A DNA stretch of 64,000 nucleotides, taken from Kribbibacterium absianum. GTDB taxonomy: Bacteria > Actinomycetota > Coriobacteriia > Coriobacteriales > Atopobiaceae. The DNA lies in assembly GCF_030067705.1 (NCBI RefSeq), contig NZ_JASJEX010000001.1:372001-436000 (forward strand), read 5' to 3'. A program made the translations under genes and the position numbers. Every line of letters begins with the position of its first letter. Positions within the stretch are counted from its first letter, which is position 1. Below, in pieces: positions 28,701 to 37,758 of the stretch. The notes under the pieces were generated by a model. That model made no database searches. It had not been told where the DNA came from and was given only the letters and a program-made list of their open reading frames with translations.

Positions 28701-30272
28701 TCAAGCGCAGGGCTGCTCGCAGGCGAGGCACACGCTCGGGGTGACGGCGAGGCCGCCGAGCGCGGTCTCGCGGAGCGCCGCCGGCATCGAGTGCCCCACG
28801 GCGGCAAGGGCCGTCACGGCGTCGTCGAACGTGGCCACGCTCTTGACGCCCGACAAGGCCAACTGTGCCGCTGTGAAGGCCGCCGCGACGCCCGCGGCGT
28901 TGCGGTCCTGGCACGGGAACTCGACAAGGCCGCCGGCCGGGTCGCACACGAGGCCGAGCATGTTCGCGATGGCGATGGCCGCCGCGTCGAGGCACGTCTC
29001 GGGGGAACCGTAGAGCATCTGGCACAGGCCAGCCGCGGCCATGGCGGCAGCGGCTCCGACTTCGGCCTGGCAGCCCCCCTCGGCGCCAGAGACGGTCGCG
29101 TTGCCCGAGATGACGGCTCCGACTGCCGCTGCGCACCACAACGCGCCTGAGAGCCGCGACCGGGCGCCCATTGCCTCCGCGCAAGCGATGAGGGCGCCCG
29201 GCACGACGCCCGAGGAGCCCGCCGTGGGCGCCGCGACGATCACGCCCATGGAGCTGGAGAGCTCGAGCGTCGCCATCGCATAAGCCGTGGCTCGGGAGAG
29301 CGCGGGGCCGAGAAGCGCGCCCTGAAGCGCCGCGCTCTTGTCGGAAACGGCGCGCGCCTGGCCATGCAGGAGGCCGCCCAGCGAGCGGCGGGGCTGCTCG
29401 ATGGTGGCCCGGACCTCGTGGTCCATGGCGGCGAGCACGCGCCCCATCGCGTCGTCGACAGCCTGCTCGGACCCCTCGAGCGACGTCTCGCGGGCGCGCA
29501 TCGCGCTGCCGATGGAGCGGTTCTCGGACTGGCAGAGGGCGAGCAGCTCGGCCCCGTTGCGGAAATCGCAGGCAGGCGCCTCGGTGCCCAGGTGTGGCCC
29601 TGCGCCCGGGATTGCAATGGCGGTGGCGAAGCTCACGCCGGGGGTGGAGCGCACATAGGCGAGGAGCGGCTCGGGAAGGGCGTCGTCCACCTCCACCACG
29701 GTGTAGGCGTCGCCCCCGCGCGCGTTGCGGAACGTGCGGATGGTCGCGATGTTGATGTGCTGGGCTGAGAGGGCCCCGGTGAGCGCTGCGAGCATGCCGG
29801 GCTTGTCGTCGTGACGCACGAAGAGCGTGGGGTACTCGCCGGCCACGTCCACGGGCACGCCGTCGATCGCCGAGAGCCGCATGCGGCCTCCGCCGACCGA
29901 CTCGCCGCGAACGGTGAGCCGCCCACCGTCGGAGAAGGCCATCGCGATGTCGACCGTGTTGGGGTGCTGCCCGACGCCGTCGGGGTTGATTGAGAAGTCG
30001 AACGCGAGGCCGGCTTCCCGGGCGAGGGCGAACGAGTCGCGGATCCGCTCGTCGTCCGTGGCCAGGCCGAGCATGCCGGCGACGAGCGCCTTGTCGGTGC
30101 CGTGGCCGCGGTACGTGCGCGCGAACGAGTTGTAGAGCGTGAACGTCACGCTCGTCACCGGTGCCGGGGCAAGCTCGCGCGACGCGAGCGCGATACGCAG
30201 GGCGCCCGCCGTGTGGGAGCTGGACGGGCCCACCATGACGGGACCGAGGACCTCGAACGCGCTGGGCAACAT
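28701..30272 (-). CDS. sdaA: L-serine dehydratase, single-chain iron-sulfur type
   Basis: A 523-residue enzyme converting L-serine to pyruvate and ammonia. The N-terminal beta part begins SAFEVLGPVMVGPSSSHTAG and includes an ACT-like domain (about 150-220: PTLFVRHDDKPGMLAALTG). The alpha part carries MGVIVAAPTAGSSGVVPGAL, EGGCQAEVG and VCDPAGGLVEFPCQDRNA, whose cysteines would hold the [4Fe-4S] cluster. Both halves are fused, as in E. coli SdaA. The start is ATG 30272 with AAAGGA 9 bases upstream. It faces the LPG-synthase-like genes convergently with no clear terminator between them. Confidence 0.93.
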   Translation of the reverse strand: MLPSAFEVLGPVMVGPSSSHTAGALRIALASRELAPAPVTSVTFTLYNSFARTYRGHGTDKALVAGMLGLATDDERIRDSFALAREAGLAFDFSINPDGVGQHPNTVDIAMAFSDGGRLTVRGESVGGGRMRLSAIDGVPVDVAGEYPTLFVRHDDKPGMLAALTGALSAQHINIATIRTFRNARGGDAYTVVEVDDALPEPLLAYVRSTPGVSFATAIAIPGAGPHLGTEAPACDFRNGAELLALCQSENRSIGSAMRARETSLEGSEQAVDDAMGRVLAAMDHEVRATIEQPRRSLGGLLHGQARAVSDKSAALQGALLGPALSRATAYAMATLELSSSMGVIVAAPTAGSSGVVPGALIACAEAMGARSRLSGALWCAAAVGAVISGNATVSGAEGGCQAEVGAAAAMAAAGLCQMLYGSPETCLDAAAIAIANMLGLVCDPAGGLVEFPCQDRNAAGVAAAFTAAQLALSGVKSVATFDDAVTALAAVGHSMPAALRETALGGLAVTPSVCLACEQPCA

Positions 30273-30356
30273 GGGTGGGTCCTTTCTTGACGAAGGGCGG
30301 CGCGTGCGCCCCGTATCGCGGGCGAGCTGCCCCGGATCGCACTTCTCGTGCGAGTG

Positions 30357-30395
30357 CGCCGATAGTGGGTAAACCAGTGCGGCTTTTGCCCCGAA
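30357..30395. repeat. 39-bp direct repeat, copy 1
   Basis: 33 of 39 bases match 30439-30477. The constant parts are CGCCGATA, GGGTAAACCA and TTTTGCCCCGAA. It lies 85 bases upstream of the sdaA start. Confidence 0.7.
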
Positions 30396-30438
30396 CGTGC
30401 TCTGAGCCGACGCCAAGCAGGCTCGATGGCCGGATTGA

Positions 30439-30477
30439 CGCCGATAAGGGGTAAACCATCGAGCCTTTTGCCCCGAA
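30439..30477. repeat. 39-bp direct repeat, copy 2
   Basis: The second copy, in the same orientation and 82 bases from the first. Its end overlaps an inverted repeat at 30469-30512. Confidence 0.7.
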
Positions 30478-30512
30478 TCGGCCGGCTCGCGCGGGCGGGT
30501 CGATTCGGGGCA
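30469..30512. repeat. 12-bp perfect inverted repeat after gltX
   Basis: TGCCCCGAATCG (30469-30480) and its complement (30501-30512) are separated by 20 bases. No T tract follows on either strand, so it is not a standard terminator although it lies just past gltX. Confidence 0.6.
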
Positions 30513-30534
30513 GCCGGGCCCAGGGCGTCACTGG

Positions 30535-32031
30535 CTAGGCGCGCGCGTCGGCGACCTTCTCGAGCGCGTTGTCGATCCGGGCCAAGGCGTAGGCACGGCC
30601 GAGCAGCTCGATGGACACTCCGAGCGGCGGTGACACGAGCGAGCCCGTCTCGGCGGCGCGGACCGCGCCGTAGAACTTGCGCTTGTTGGCCCCGGTCTCC
30701 TCCTGCACCCGTGTCAGTGCGTCATCGATGGAGCTGGCGTCGAAGTGCTCGAGGTCGTTGAGCGCGGCCCGGGCGGCACAGAGCCACTGACTGGCATCGT
30801 CCTCCTTGAGCAGAGCCTTCTTCATGGCCTTCTCGTCGATCTGAGGCGCCGGGCCCTCGTAGAGGAAGCGCGCCAGCCCCACCACATCCGGGGCAAGCGT
30901 CGTGCGCGGCTTCAGCACGCTCGCCAGCGTGCAGAACCACTCCGGACGCGCCTCGAAGCAGCCGCGGTCCTCGAGCCCGGCAGCCAGGAGCTGTGGCGCG
31001 AGGACGCGCTCGGCGAACTCCTCGTCGGTCATTGCCTGGAGGTACTGCTGGTTCACCCAGTCGAGCTTCTTGGGGTCGAAGGTGCTCGGATTCTTGGACA
31101 CGTGGTCCAGCGAGAACTCCCGGGCGAGCACCTCGCGCGGCACGATGGTCGTCTCGCCGTCGAGGGCCCAGCCGAGAAGCGCGAGGTAGTTCACGAACGC
31201 CTCGCTGTCATAGCCGGCGTCCCGGTACTCCTCGACGGACGTCGCGCCGTGGCGCTTGGAGAGCTTCTTGCCGTCCGGCCCCAAGATCATCGAGATGTGC
31301 GCGAACTCCGGCACCGGGTAGCCGAGCGCCTCGTACACGATGACCTGGCGAGGGGTGTTGGAGAGGTGGTCGTCGCCGCGGATGACGTGGGTGATGCCCA
31401 TGAGGGCGTCGTCCACGACGGTCGTGAAGTTGTAGGTCGGTGTGCCGTCCGAGCGCACGATCACGAAGTCGTCGAGCTCTTTGGCGTTGAACGTGACCTC
31501 GCCGTGCACGGCGTCCTCGACCACGACGTCGCCGCGGTCGCGCGGGACCTTGATGCGGATCACATAGGGCTCGCCAGCATCGATGCGCCGCTGCGCCTCA
31601 GCGGGGTCGAGGTCGCGGCACCGACCCTGGTAGCCCTGGAACGAGTCCTTGCGCGCCTTCGCCGCCTCGCGGTCCGCCTCCAGCTGCTCCGGGGTGCAGA
31701 AGCAGGCATAGGCCTTGCCCTCGTCCATCAGCTTCTGCGCCGCCTCGCGGTAGATGGCGATGCGCTCCGTCTGCTTGTAGGGGCCGCAGGGGCCGCCGAC
31801 GCCGGGGCCCTCGTCCCAGTCGAGGCCGAGCCAGCGCATGGCGCGCAGGATGATCTGCTCGTTCTCGTCGGTGGAGCGGGTGGGGTCGGTGTCGTCGATA
31901 CGGAGGATGAAGGCGCCGCCATTGGCGCGGGCGAAGGCCCAGTTGTAGATCGCGGTGCGCGCGCCGCCCACATGGAGCTTACCGGTGGGGGAGGGAGCGA
32001 AGCGGACGCGGACGGGTGTGGAGGTGCTCAA
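30535..32031 (-). CDS. gltX: Glutamyl-tRNA synthetase
   Basis: A 498-residue class I synthetase that charges tRNA-Glu. The HIGH-type motif is FAPSPTGKLHVGG near the N-terminus, and the KMSKS-type motif is KKLSKRHG. The TTG at 32031 is chosen because AAAGGAG lies about 5 bases upstream and the protein then starts LSTSTPVRVRFAPSPTG; the longer frame to 32124 adds 31 residues without family match. Length and domain order fit bacterial GluRS. Whether it is discriminating cannot be told here. Confidence 0.94.
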   Translation of the reverse strand: MSTSTPVRVRFAPSPTGKLHVGGARTAIYNWAFARANGGAFILRIDDTDPTRSTDENEQIILRAMRWLGLDWDEGPGVGGPCGPYKQTERIAIYREAAQKLMDEGKAYACFCTPEQLEADREAAKARKDSFQGYQGRCRDLDPAEAQRRIDAGEPYVIRIKVPRDRGDVVVEDAVHGEVTFNAKELDDFVIVRSDGTPTYNFTTVVDDALMGITHVIRGDDHLSNTPRQVIVYEALGYPVPEFAHISMILGPDGKKLSKRHGATSVEEYRDAGYDSEAFVNYLALLGWALDGETTIVPREVLAREFSLDHVSKNPSTFDPKKLDWVNQQYLQAMTDEEFAERVLAPQLLAAGLEDRGCFEARPEWFCTLASVLKPRTTLAPDVVGLARFLYEGPAPQIDEKAMKKALLKEDDASQWLCAARAALNDLEHFDASSIDDALTRVQEETGANKRKFYGAVRAAETGSLVSPPLGVSIELLGRAYALARIDNALEKVADARA

Positions 32032-32204
32032 AGCTGCTCCTTTGGTCTGGATCAGTGCGTGCCTATGGTACGACGCGCGGGCGACGGCTGCGGAAAAGGG
32101 CGGAGAAGAAGCAGACCGACCCATGAGAGGGCGAGTGTGCGCCGGCGCTTCCTTCTGTGGCGTCGGGGTGTTCGCGGCCAGTCAGAATGGCAATCCAAGC
32201 GGAA

Positions 32205-32305
32205 CTGAGAGTTGCGATATGAGCACGACCGGGTCGCGGAACTGCGATTCTCAGGCGTGAGGTTGCAGTTCCGGACCCGGGGAGGCTCAGAGTTGCAATG
32301 TGAGC
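32205..32305. repeat. Compound repeat element between gltX and yhgE
   Basis: A 101-base element: a 20-bp sequence at 32205-32224 recurs at 32286-32305 with three changes and flanks a large imperfect hairpin (32229-32245 with 32265-32280, one bulged base; the inner TCTCA/TGAG arms also pair). The motif TTGCRAT recurs. No coding content is seen. Confidence 0.55.
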
Positions 32306-32330
32306 CAGAGCTGCAGGTTGGCCGGCCGCG

Positions 32331-34595
32331 TCACATCACCCGGGTGGACTCCAGCTGCCGCTCCACCCACTCGTTGAGCCGGACCACCGGCTTGCGCAGG
32401 AGCAAACCGAGCAGAAGGGCCGGCAGGATGAACGCCGCCAGCTGCAGCGCGCAGTACAGGTACTGGTGGCCGTAGACCCCGGCTACCGCGCCGCGCAGGC
32501 AATTGGTCGAGGGCACGAACGGCAGAAACGGCGCGACCCTCTGGAAGGCCTCGGGGAGCATCTGCACCGGGAACGAGCCGCCGGACCCCGCCACCTGGAT
32601 CACGAGCAGGAACACCGCGATGGCCTTGCCCACGTCGCCAAACGAGACCGCCAACGCGTAGGTGATGTTGGTGAACACGAGCGAGGCGAGCCAACAGCCG
32701 CAGAACATGAGCAACGGGTCCACGCATTGGATCTGCAGGAAGAACAGGTCGCCGGCGCAGAGGAGCGTCGCCTGCAGGAACGCGAGCACGAGCATCACGC
32801 CGAGGCGCCCGAAGTAGGCCTGCCAAGGCTTGGCGCCGCCCACGGCCTCAAGCTCCCGCTCGCTCGGTTGAGGCTTGATGAGGACCACGAGGATCGTCGC
32901 GCCAACCCAGAGCGCCAGCGTGCTGTAGAACGGCGCCATGGCCGAGCCGTTGTTGGCCACGGGATAGACCGCGTGCCGTTCCAGCTCCACCGGGGCCGAG
33001 AGGAACGACGCGAGCTCCTCCGGCTCGCTCGACAGGATTCTCCGAACCTCCTCCATGTCGTTGGACGCGAGCGTCGCGTCGAGCCGGTCGCGGAGGCCCG
33101 TGAGCTGCGCGGCCGCGCGGTCCGTGGCGCCGATGGCGTCGGCGAGGGCCTTCTCGATGGTGCCGAGGTCGCCCGAGGCGCTGGACGAGAGCCCCGTGAG
33201 GGTGGTCACGGTGCTGTCGAGGCCGTCCGCGATGCCGGTCGCCTTGGCCGCAGCATCGCTGAGGGCGGACGCCACCGCGTCGAGGCCGTCCGCGACCGAC
33301 GAGTCAAACCCGCCGGCGGCGGAGGAGACCTTGTCTTTTGCGGTCGCCACGGAGCTCTCAAGGGCGGCCTTCGATTCCTGCGCGTTCGAGACGCCCGTGC
33401 GGAGGTCGTTCGCGGTGCTTGTGAGGTCGCCCTGCAGCTGTCCGAGCGCCTGCGATGCCTGCGACAGCTCGCTGATGACGCGGTCCAGCGCGGACAAGGC
33501 CGAATCCACCTTCGCCAGGGCCTGGGCCAGGGCGGCGGAGCCGAGGCCCGTGGACGGCGAGCCGCTCGCGAGGGCGTCGCGCGCCTTCTGGAGGGCCGCG
33601 CGTTGGGTTTGGAAGCCTGCGAGCAGCGAGTCCACGCTCTCCTTGCGCTCGCCGGTGAGCGTCGCGGCCTCGTCCAACTTCGCCGCCGCGTCCGTCGCGG
33701 TGTCCGTGCCTTTCGCGAACGCCTCGCCCACGCGGTCGGAGACATCGTCGAGCGAGCCGCTGAGCGACGACAGCGCGCCCTGCACGGCGGATGTCGCGGA
33801 CCCGAGCGCTCCCTGAGCGTCGTTCACGGAGCCGGCCGCCAGCGACAGCGGCTCCTTGAGGGCGCGAACCGAATCGCCCGAGCCGTGCAGCAGGTCGTCC
33901 GCCTGGTTCAGAAGACTGTCGGCTGACGTCACGAGCGCCTGGTACGCCTCGAGCGACGCCTTCGCGCGGCCGAGGCCCTCGATGGACTCGTTCACGGTGC
34001 CGACGGCCTTGGTGGCCACGTCGGCCATCGTGTCGCTGTCCAGGTAGTTCCCGAGCGAGGACAGCGTGCTCGCGCCGATGGAGGACACGGTCTCGGCGAA
34101 GGTCGTGTCGATCTGCTCGCGGACGGCCGAGCTGGCCTTGTCCGTCACGACGTTCGCGATCGCGTTCTCCTTCTGGTTGTCCCAGTAGATGAGCTTGGCC
34201 TTGGTGGCGTCGGGCTCCAGCATGCTCAAGAGGTCGCGCGAGAAGTCCTGGGGGATGACGATCGCCGCGTAGTAGTCGCCGGCCTTGAGGCCCTCCATCG
34301 CGTCGTCCTCGCTCGTGATCACCCAGCCGATGGAGTCGTTGGCGCGGAGCGCCGTGGTCACGCGCTCCCCGACGTTGATCGAGACGGGCACGAGGTCGCT
34401 CGTGTAGCCCTCGTCGCAGTTCGCCACGGCCACCTTGAGGTTGCCGGTGTTGGCGTAGGGGTCCCAGCTGCCCGCGATGTTGAACCAGGCGTAGAGGGAC
34501 GGCACGGCGATGAGGCCGATGCAGACGACGAGCGCGATGACGTTGCTCGTCGCGTGCTTGATGTCCGTGACGAAGATCCGCCAGACCTTACGCAT
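32331..34595 (-). CDS. YhgE/Pip family membrane protein (downstream copy)
   Basis: A 754-residue protein with one N-terminal span (VIALVVCIGLIAVPSLYAWF), a large external region of about 500 residues rich in Ala/Ser heptad-like helices, and about five C-terminal spans. The ending resembles ABC-2-type permeases. This is the plan of phage-infection protein Pip/YhgE and related type VII-associated proteins. The conserved YAWFNIAGSWDPYANTGNLKVAV near residues 31-55 is diagnostic. Its ATG overlaps the upstream paralogue by 8 bases, so it is translationally coupled. The role, export or envelope maintenance, is unknown. Confidence 0.82.
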   Translation of the reverse strand: MRKVWRIFVTDIKHATSNVIALVVCIGLIAVPSLYAWFNIAGSWDPYANTGNLKVAVANCDEGYTSDLVPVSINVGERVTTALRANDSIGWVITSEDDAMEGLKAGDYYAAIVIPQDFSRDLLSMLEPDATKAKLIYWDNQKENAIANVVTDKASSAVREQIDTTFAETVSSIGASTLSSLGNYLDSDTMADVATKAVGTVNESIEGLGRAKASLEAYQALVTSADSLLNQADDLLHGSGDSVRALKEPLSLAAGSVNDAQGALGSATSAVQGALSSLSGSLDDVSDRVGEAFAKGTDTATDAAAKLDEAATLTGERKESVDSLLAGFQTQRAALQKARDALASGSPSTGLGSAALAQALAKVDSALSALDRVISELSQASQALGQLQGDLTSTANDLRTGVSNAQESKAALESSVATAKDKVSSAAGGFDSSVADGLDAVASALSDAAAKATGIADGLDSTVTTLTGLSSSASGDLGTIEKALADAIGATDRAAAQLTGLRDRLDATLASNDMEEVRRILSSEPEELASFLSAPVELERHAVYPVANNGSAMAPFYSTLALWVGATILVVLIKPQPSERELEAVGGAKPWQAYFGRLGVMLVLAFLQATLLCAGDLFFLQIQCVDPLLMFCGCWLASLVFTNITYALAVSFGDVGKAIAVFLLVIQVAGSGGSFPVQMLPEAFQRVAPFLPFVPSTNCLRGAVAGVYGHQYLYCALQLAAFILPALLLGLLLRKPVVRLNEWVERQLESTRVM

Positions 34596-37326
34596 GGTCG
34601 TCCTCCGTTCGCTGGTCGCCCGGGGCGGCTATGGGCCTGGTGACATCGGCAGGCGTATCGGACGAGGACTGCGGTGCGTCATCCTCGGGGCCGGGCCTCT
34701 GGAGGGTTTCCAGGCGCTGCAGTCGGGTGTTGAGGCCGCGCATCTCCGAGGCCGGGGCGAAGGCGCCGAACTCCGCGCGCAGGCGCTCGCCCACCATGGA
34801 CAGCAGCTGCTGGTGAGGCCGGTCCGTGAGGTTCACCTTCTCGGACACACGGGAGTGGAAGTACTCCACCACCAGCAGGAACACGCACAAGAGCACCACC
34901 GACACCACCCAGGCGACGAGCACCGGCAGCTTGGCGTCGGTGGGGACCACGAAGAGCGGTATCAGCAGGAGGCCGAAGCAACAGAGGAGCGCGACGAGCC
35001 CCACACGGATGAGCGTCGGGTAGAGCAGCTCGAACCGTTCGGCGCGCTCCACGAACACGCGGCGGTACTCGTCGGAGTCCAGCGCGGCCTTGATCAGCGT
35101 GGTGAGGCGGAAGTTGCCCTCGGGGACCGGGTCGCGCTCGCAGGCCATGAGGTCGGTCTCGCGGAGGCGCCGGTCGAAGAGCCCGTTGATGTTGAGCAGG
35201 TAGCGCCTGAGCACGACGCCGATGAGCAGCGACGGCAGCACGAAGAGCAGCAGCATGCCGAGGTCGAAGGCGTAGTGGCCGTCGTAGAAGCCGGCGATGG
35301 CCTCGCGCATCGCGTTGTTGCCGTAGGTGAACGGCAGCCACGGGTGCAGCGCCTGGAAGAACGCCGGCTGCATCTGGATGGGGTAGAGGCCGCTCGACCC
35401 CGGGATCTCGAGGATCACGATGATCACGGCGAGCGCCTTGCCGATGTGCTTGAACGCCACGGCCAGGGCGTAGATCATGTTCACGTAGACGAAGGACTCG
35501 ACCAGCCCCGCGAACACGAACGCGGCCGGACTGACGCACTGGATGCCGAGGCAGAGGTCGCCCACGCAGGTGACAAGGGCCTGCAGCATGCCCACGAGGT
35601 TGAGCAGCATCCAGCGCCCGAAGTAGCCCTGCCAGGGCTTGATGGGGCCTGTGCCCTCCTCGTCCACCTCGAGCTTGTAGATGGACACGAGCACGAAGCC
35701 GCCGACGAACAGCGCCAGGTTGGTGTAGAAGGGCGTGACGCCGGAGCCGTAGTTCTCGACAGGGAAGACCGAGCGCTCCTCGATGTCGACGGGGGAGCCC
35801 ACGATGCTCGCGACGTCCTGGTCGTTGAGGTCGATGATCGAGGACAGCGCCTCGAGGTTGGCGGCCGACGTGATGGCCGACAGGTCGCTCGACAGCCCCC
35901 GGAGCAGGGACGCGAGGCCCTGGGCGCTGTCCTTGGTGAGGGCGAGGGCCTCCTCCGCTTGGGAGAGGATGCCCTTGAGTTGGGCGAGGTTTGTGTCGAG
36001 CGCCGTGACGAGGCCGGAGAGCGACCCGAGGTCGCCGTCGAGCAGCGCGCCCGCAGAGGAGAGGCCGTCGAGCGAGGAGTCAACCTGGGGCAGGGTGTCT
36101 GACCCGACGGAGGACTGGAGCGACGCAAGCGCACTCGCGGCGGCCTGGACCGATTGGTCGGCACCGGCGGCGTCCGACGAGACCTGGCCCGCGGCGTCTT
36201 TCACGGCGTCCGACACCGCTTGGAGCCGGTCGATCAACGCCTGCTGCTTGTCCAGGTGCGCCTGAAGGCTCGCGGCCTGCTCGGTGAGCTTGTCCTTGAC
36301 GTCCGAGCCGACCACCGTCCCGTCCGGCAGCCCGTCGATCGCGCCGTCCAGCTGGCCCTTCGCCGACTGGAGCGTGTCCTGTGCGGTCTGCAGCTTGGCA
36401 AGGGCGCCGTCCACGTGCCCCTGGAGCCGCACGAGGTCCCCCGACAGGGTCGAGAGGTCGGAGGCCGTGGTGGAGGCGACCCCTGTGAGGGTGCCGCTCG
36501 CCGCGGAGAGGTCCTGCGACAGGGTCGAGATGCCGGCCGTGGCCTTGGCGCGGGCAGTGGCAAGATCGCCGAGCGCGGCCTCCAACGCCCCCTTGCCCGC
36601 GTCCGCCGTGGTCGCGAGCCCGTCGAGCGCGGCCCGTCCCTGGTCGATCGCCGCCGACGCCGCCGTGCAGGTGCCCCGGGCGTGGTCGATGGACTCCGGG
36701 AGGAGGGCCACCGCGTTCGCGGCCTGGGCCACCTGCGAGGAGAGGGACCCCGAGGCCTCCTCGGCACCGGTCCTCACGTCGCCGGCAACGGTCTGTGCCT
36801 TCTCGAGCACCACGGCCGAGACCGTGGAGACGAACTCCTCGTCGATCTGGGACTCCACCGTGTCCGCGCCGGTGTCGGTGACCTTGGGGGCGACCGCGTT
36901 GAGCTTCTCGTTCACGTAGTACTCAAGCTGGGGGCGCACGAGGTGCCCGCTGAGCACGCTGGTCAGGTCCTTTGAGAAGTCCTCAGGGATCACGATGGCC
37001 GCGTAGTACTCGCCGGACTCGACGCCCTGGAGCGCCTGCCCCTTGTCCACGAAGCGCCAGCCCAGCTGGTCGTTGTCGTGGAGCTTGTCGAGCACGAGGT
37101 CGCCGACGTTCACCTCGCCCATGCCCTCGATCCGGGTGCCCGCGTCCTCGCTCGCCACCGCGACAGCGATGCCGGAGGTGTTGTTATAGGGGTCCCAGTT
37201 GGCAGCTATGTTGAACCACGCATAGAGCGCCGGGATGAGCGCCACGCCCAGGGTGACGATGACGCCCACGGGGTTCTTGAGGATGCGGACCAGGTCGCGC
37301 TTGAAGATGGCAAAGACCGTGCGCAC
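34588..37326 (-). CDS. YhgE/Pip family membrane protein (upstream copy)
   Basis: A 912-residue paralogue. It has the same plan, with YAWFNIAANWDPYNNTSGIAVA near the N-terminus, a long helical external domain (about 180-500) and C-terminal spans. After the spans it carries another membrane pair and an acidic C-terminal tail of about 60 residues not found in its neighbour. GTG 37326 has GAAAGG upstream. The pair is divergent from metK and shares the intergenic region that holds a 28-bp perfect palindrome, a candidate operator. Confidence 0.82.
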   Translation of the reverse strand: MRTVFAIFKRDLVRILKNPVGVIVTLGVALIPALYAWFNIAANWDPYNNTSGIAVAVASEDAGTRIEGMGEVNVGDLVLDKLHDNDQLGWRFVDKGQALQGVESGEYYAAIVIPEDFSKDLTSVLSGHLVRPQLEYYVNEKLNAVAPKVTDTGADTVESQIDEEFVSTVSAVVLEKAQTVAGDVRTGAEEASGSLSSQVAQAANAVALLPESIDHARGTCTAASAAIDQGRAALDGLATTADAGKGALEAALGDLATARAKATAGISTLSQDLSAASGTLTGVASTTASDLSTLSGDLVRLQGHVDGALAKLQTAQDTLQSAKGQLDGAIDGLPDGTVVGSDVKDKLTEQAASLQAHLDKQQALIDRLQAVSDAVKDAAGQVSSDAAGADQSVQAAASALASLQSSVGSDTLPQVDSSLDGLSSAGALLDGDLGSLSGLVTALDTNLAQLKGILSQAEEALALTKDSAQGLASLLRGLSSDLSAITSAANLEALSSIIDLNDQDVASIVGSPVDIEERSVFPVENYGSGVTPFYTNLALFVGGFVLVSIYKLEVDEEGTGPIKPWQGYFGRWMLLNLVGMLQALVTCVGDLCLGIQCVSPAAFVFAGLVESFVYVNMIYALAVAFKHIGKALAVIIVILEIPGSSGLYPIQMQPAFFQALHPWLPFTYGNNAMREAIAGFYDGHYAFDLGMLLLFVLPSLLIGVVLRRYLLNINGLFDRRLRETDLMACERDPVPEGNFRLTTLIKAALDSDEYRRVFVERAERFELLYPTLIRVGLVALLCCFGLLLIPLFVVPTDAKLPVLVAWVVSVVLLCVFLLVVEYFHSRVSEKVNLTDRPHQQLLSMVGERLRAEFGAFAPASEMRGLNTRLQRLETLQRPGPEDDAPQSSSDTPADVTRPIAAPGDQRTEDDHA

Positions 37327-37422
37327 AGGCTTGCCTTTCTCGTTGTCCGGGGTCTCAGTATAAGAAGGGGAGTCTCAGAAGAGGCCTTCCCTTTTGCGCG
37401 GGGTCCCTTTCAGGGCGCCGGC

Positions 37423-37450
37423 AGAGAGGTTCACAATTGTGAACCTCTCT
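37423..37450. promoter_or_regulatory. 28-bp perfect palindrome between yhgE pair and metK
   Basis: Fourteen bases pair perfectly with the next fourteen, centred between 37436 and 37437 (core TTCACAATTGTGAA). It lies 97 bases upstream of the yhgE start. There is no T tract, so it is more likely an operator (TetR-like size) than a terminator. Confidence 0.6.
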
Positions 37451-37477
37451 TGTCATAGGGCGCAACACTTTCGGGGA

Positions 37478-37507
37478 TTGACATGCCGCACCGGGAGTCC
37501 CTTTACA
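37478..37507 (+). promoter_or_regulatory. Probable metK promoter
   Basis: A perfect TTGACA at 37478-37483 and TTTACA at 37502-37507, 18 bases apart, place the transcript start about 25 bases before the riboswitch. Confidence 0.55.
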
Positions 37508-37538
37508 AGCCGGGAAGGGAGCCGTACGCTCTCACGAG

Positions 37539-37666
37539 CCGTCAAGAGGCGCACCGAGAGGTGCGCGTAGAGCTGAGGGACCGAGCCCGACGAAGCTCCG
37601 GCAACCGCCCGCAAAAGCGCGGGCACGGTGCCAATTCTCGGCGGGGCGTCCAGCCCCGGAAGACGG
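37539..37666 (+). promoter_or_regulatory. SAM-I (S-box) riboswitch
   Basis: P1 is formed by CCGTC (37539-37543) and GACGG (37662-37666), with AAGAG after the 5' strand. Core landmarks are all present: GAGGGACC, GCCCGACGAAGC, CGGCAACC, a P3 hairpin with an AAAA loop, GGTGCCAATTC, and P4 CGGGGC/GCCCCG. It senses S-adenosylmethionine and would shut off metK, the enzyme that makes it. An extra 7-bp hairpin with a GAGA loop (37549-37566) is inserted between the AAGAG joint and P2. GGGGGA after P1 (37665-37670) can pair with TCCCCT in the terminator, giving the alternative antiterminator. Confidence 0.9.
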
Positions 37667-37684
37667 GGGAATGCGGCGAGGCAC

Positions 37685-37714
37685 GGTCCCCTGACACAGT
37701 GAGGGGGCCTTTTT
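37685..37714 (+). terminator. Riboswitch-controlled terminator of metK
   Basis: GGTCCCCT and AGGGGGCC pair (8 bp, one T-G pair) around a 9-base loop and are followed by five T residues. It sits between the aptamer and the metK start. Confidence 0.88.
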
Positions 37715-37758
37715 GTGAGGTCCCGAGGCGAGGCGGGGGATCCCGCAGAAGGAGCGAC

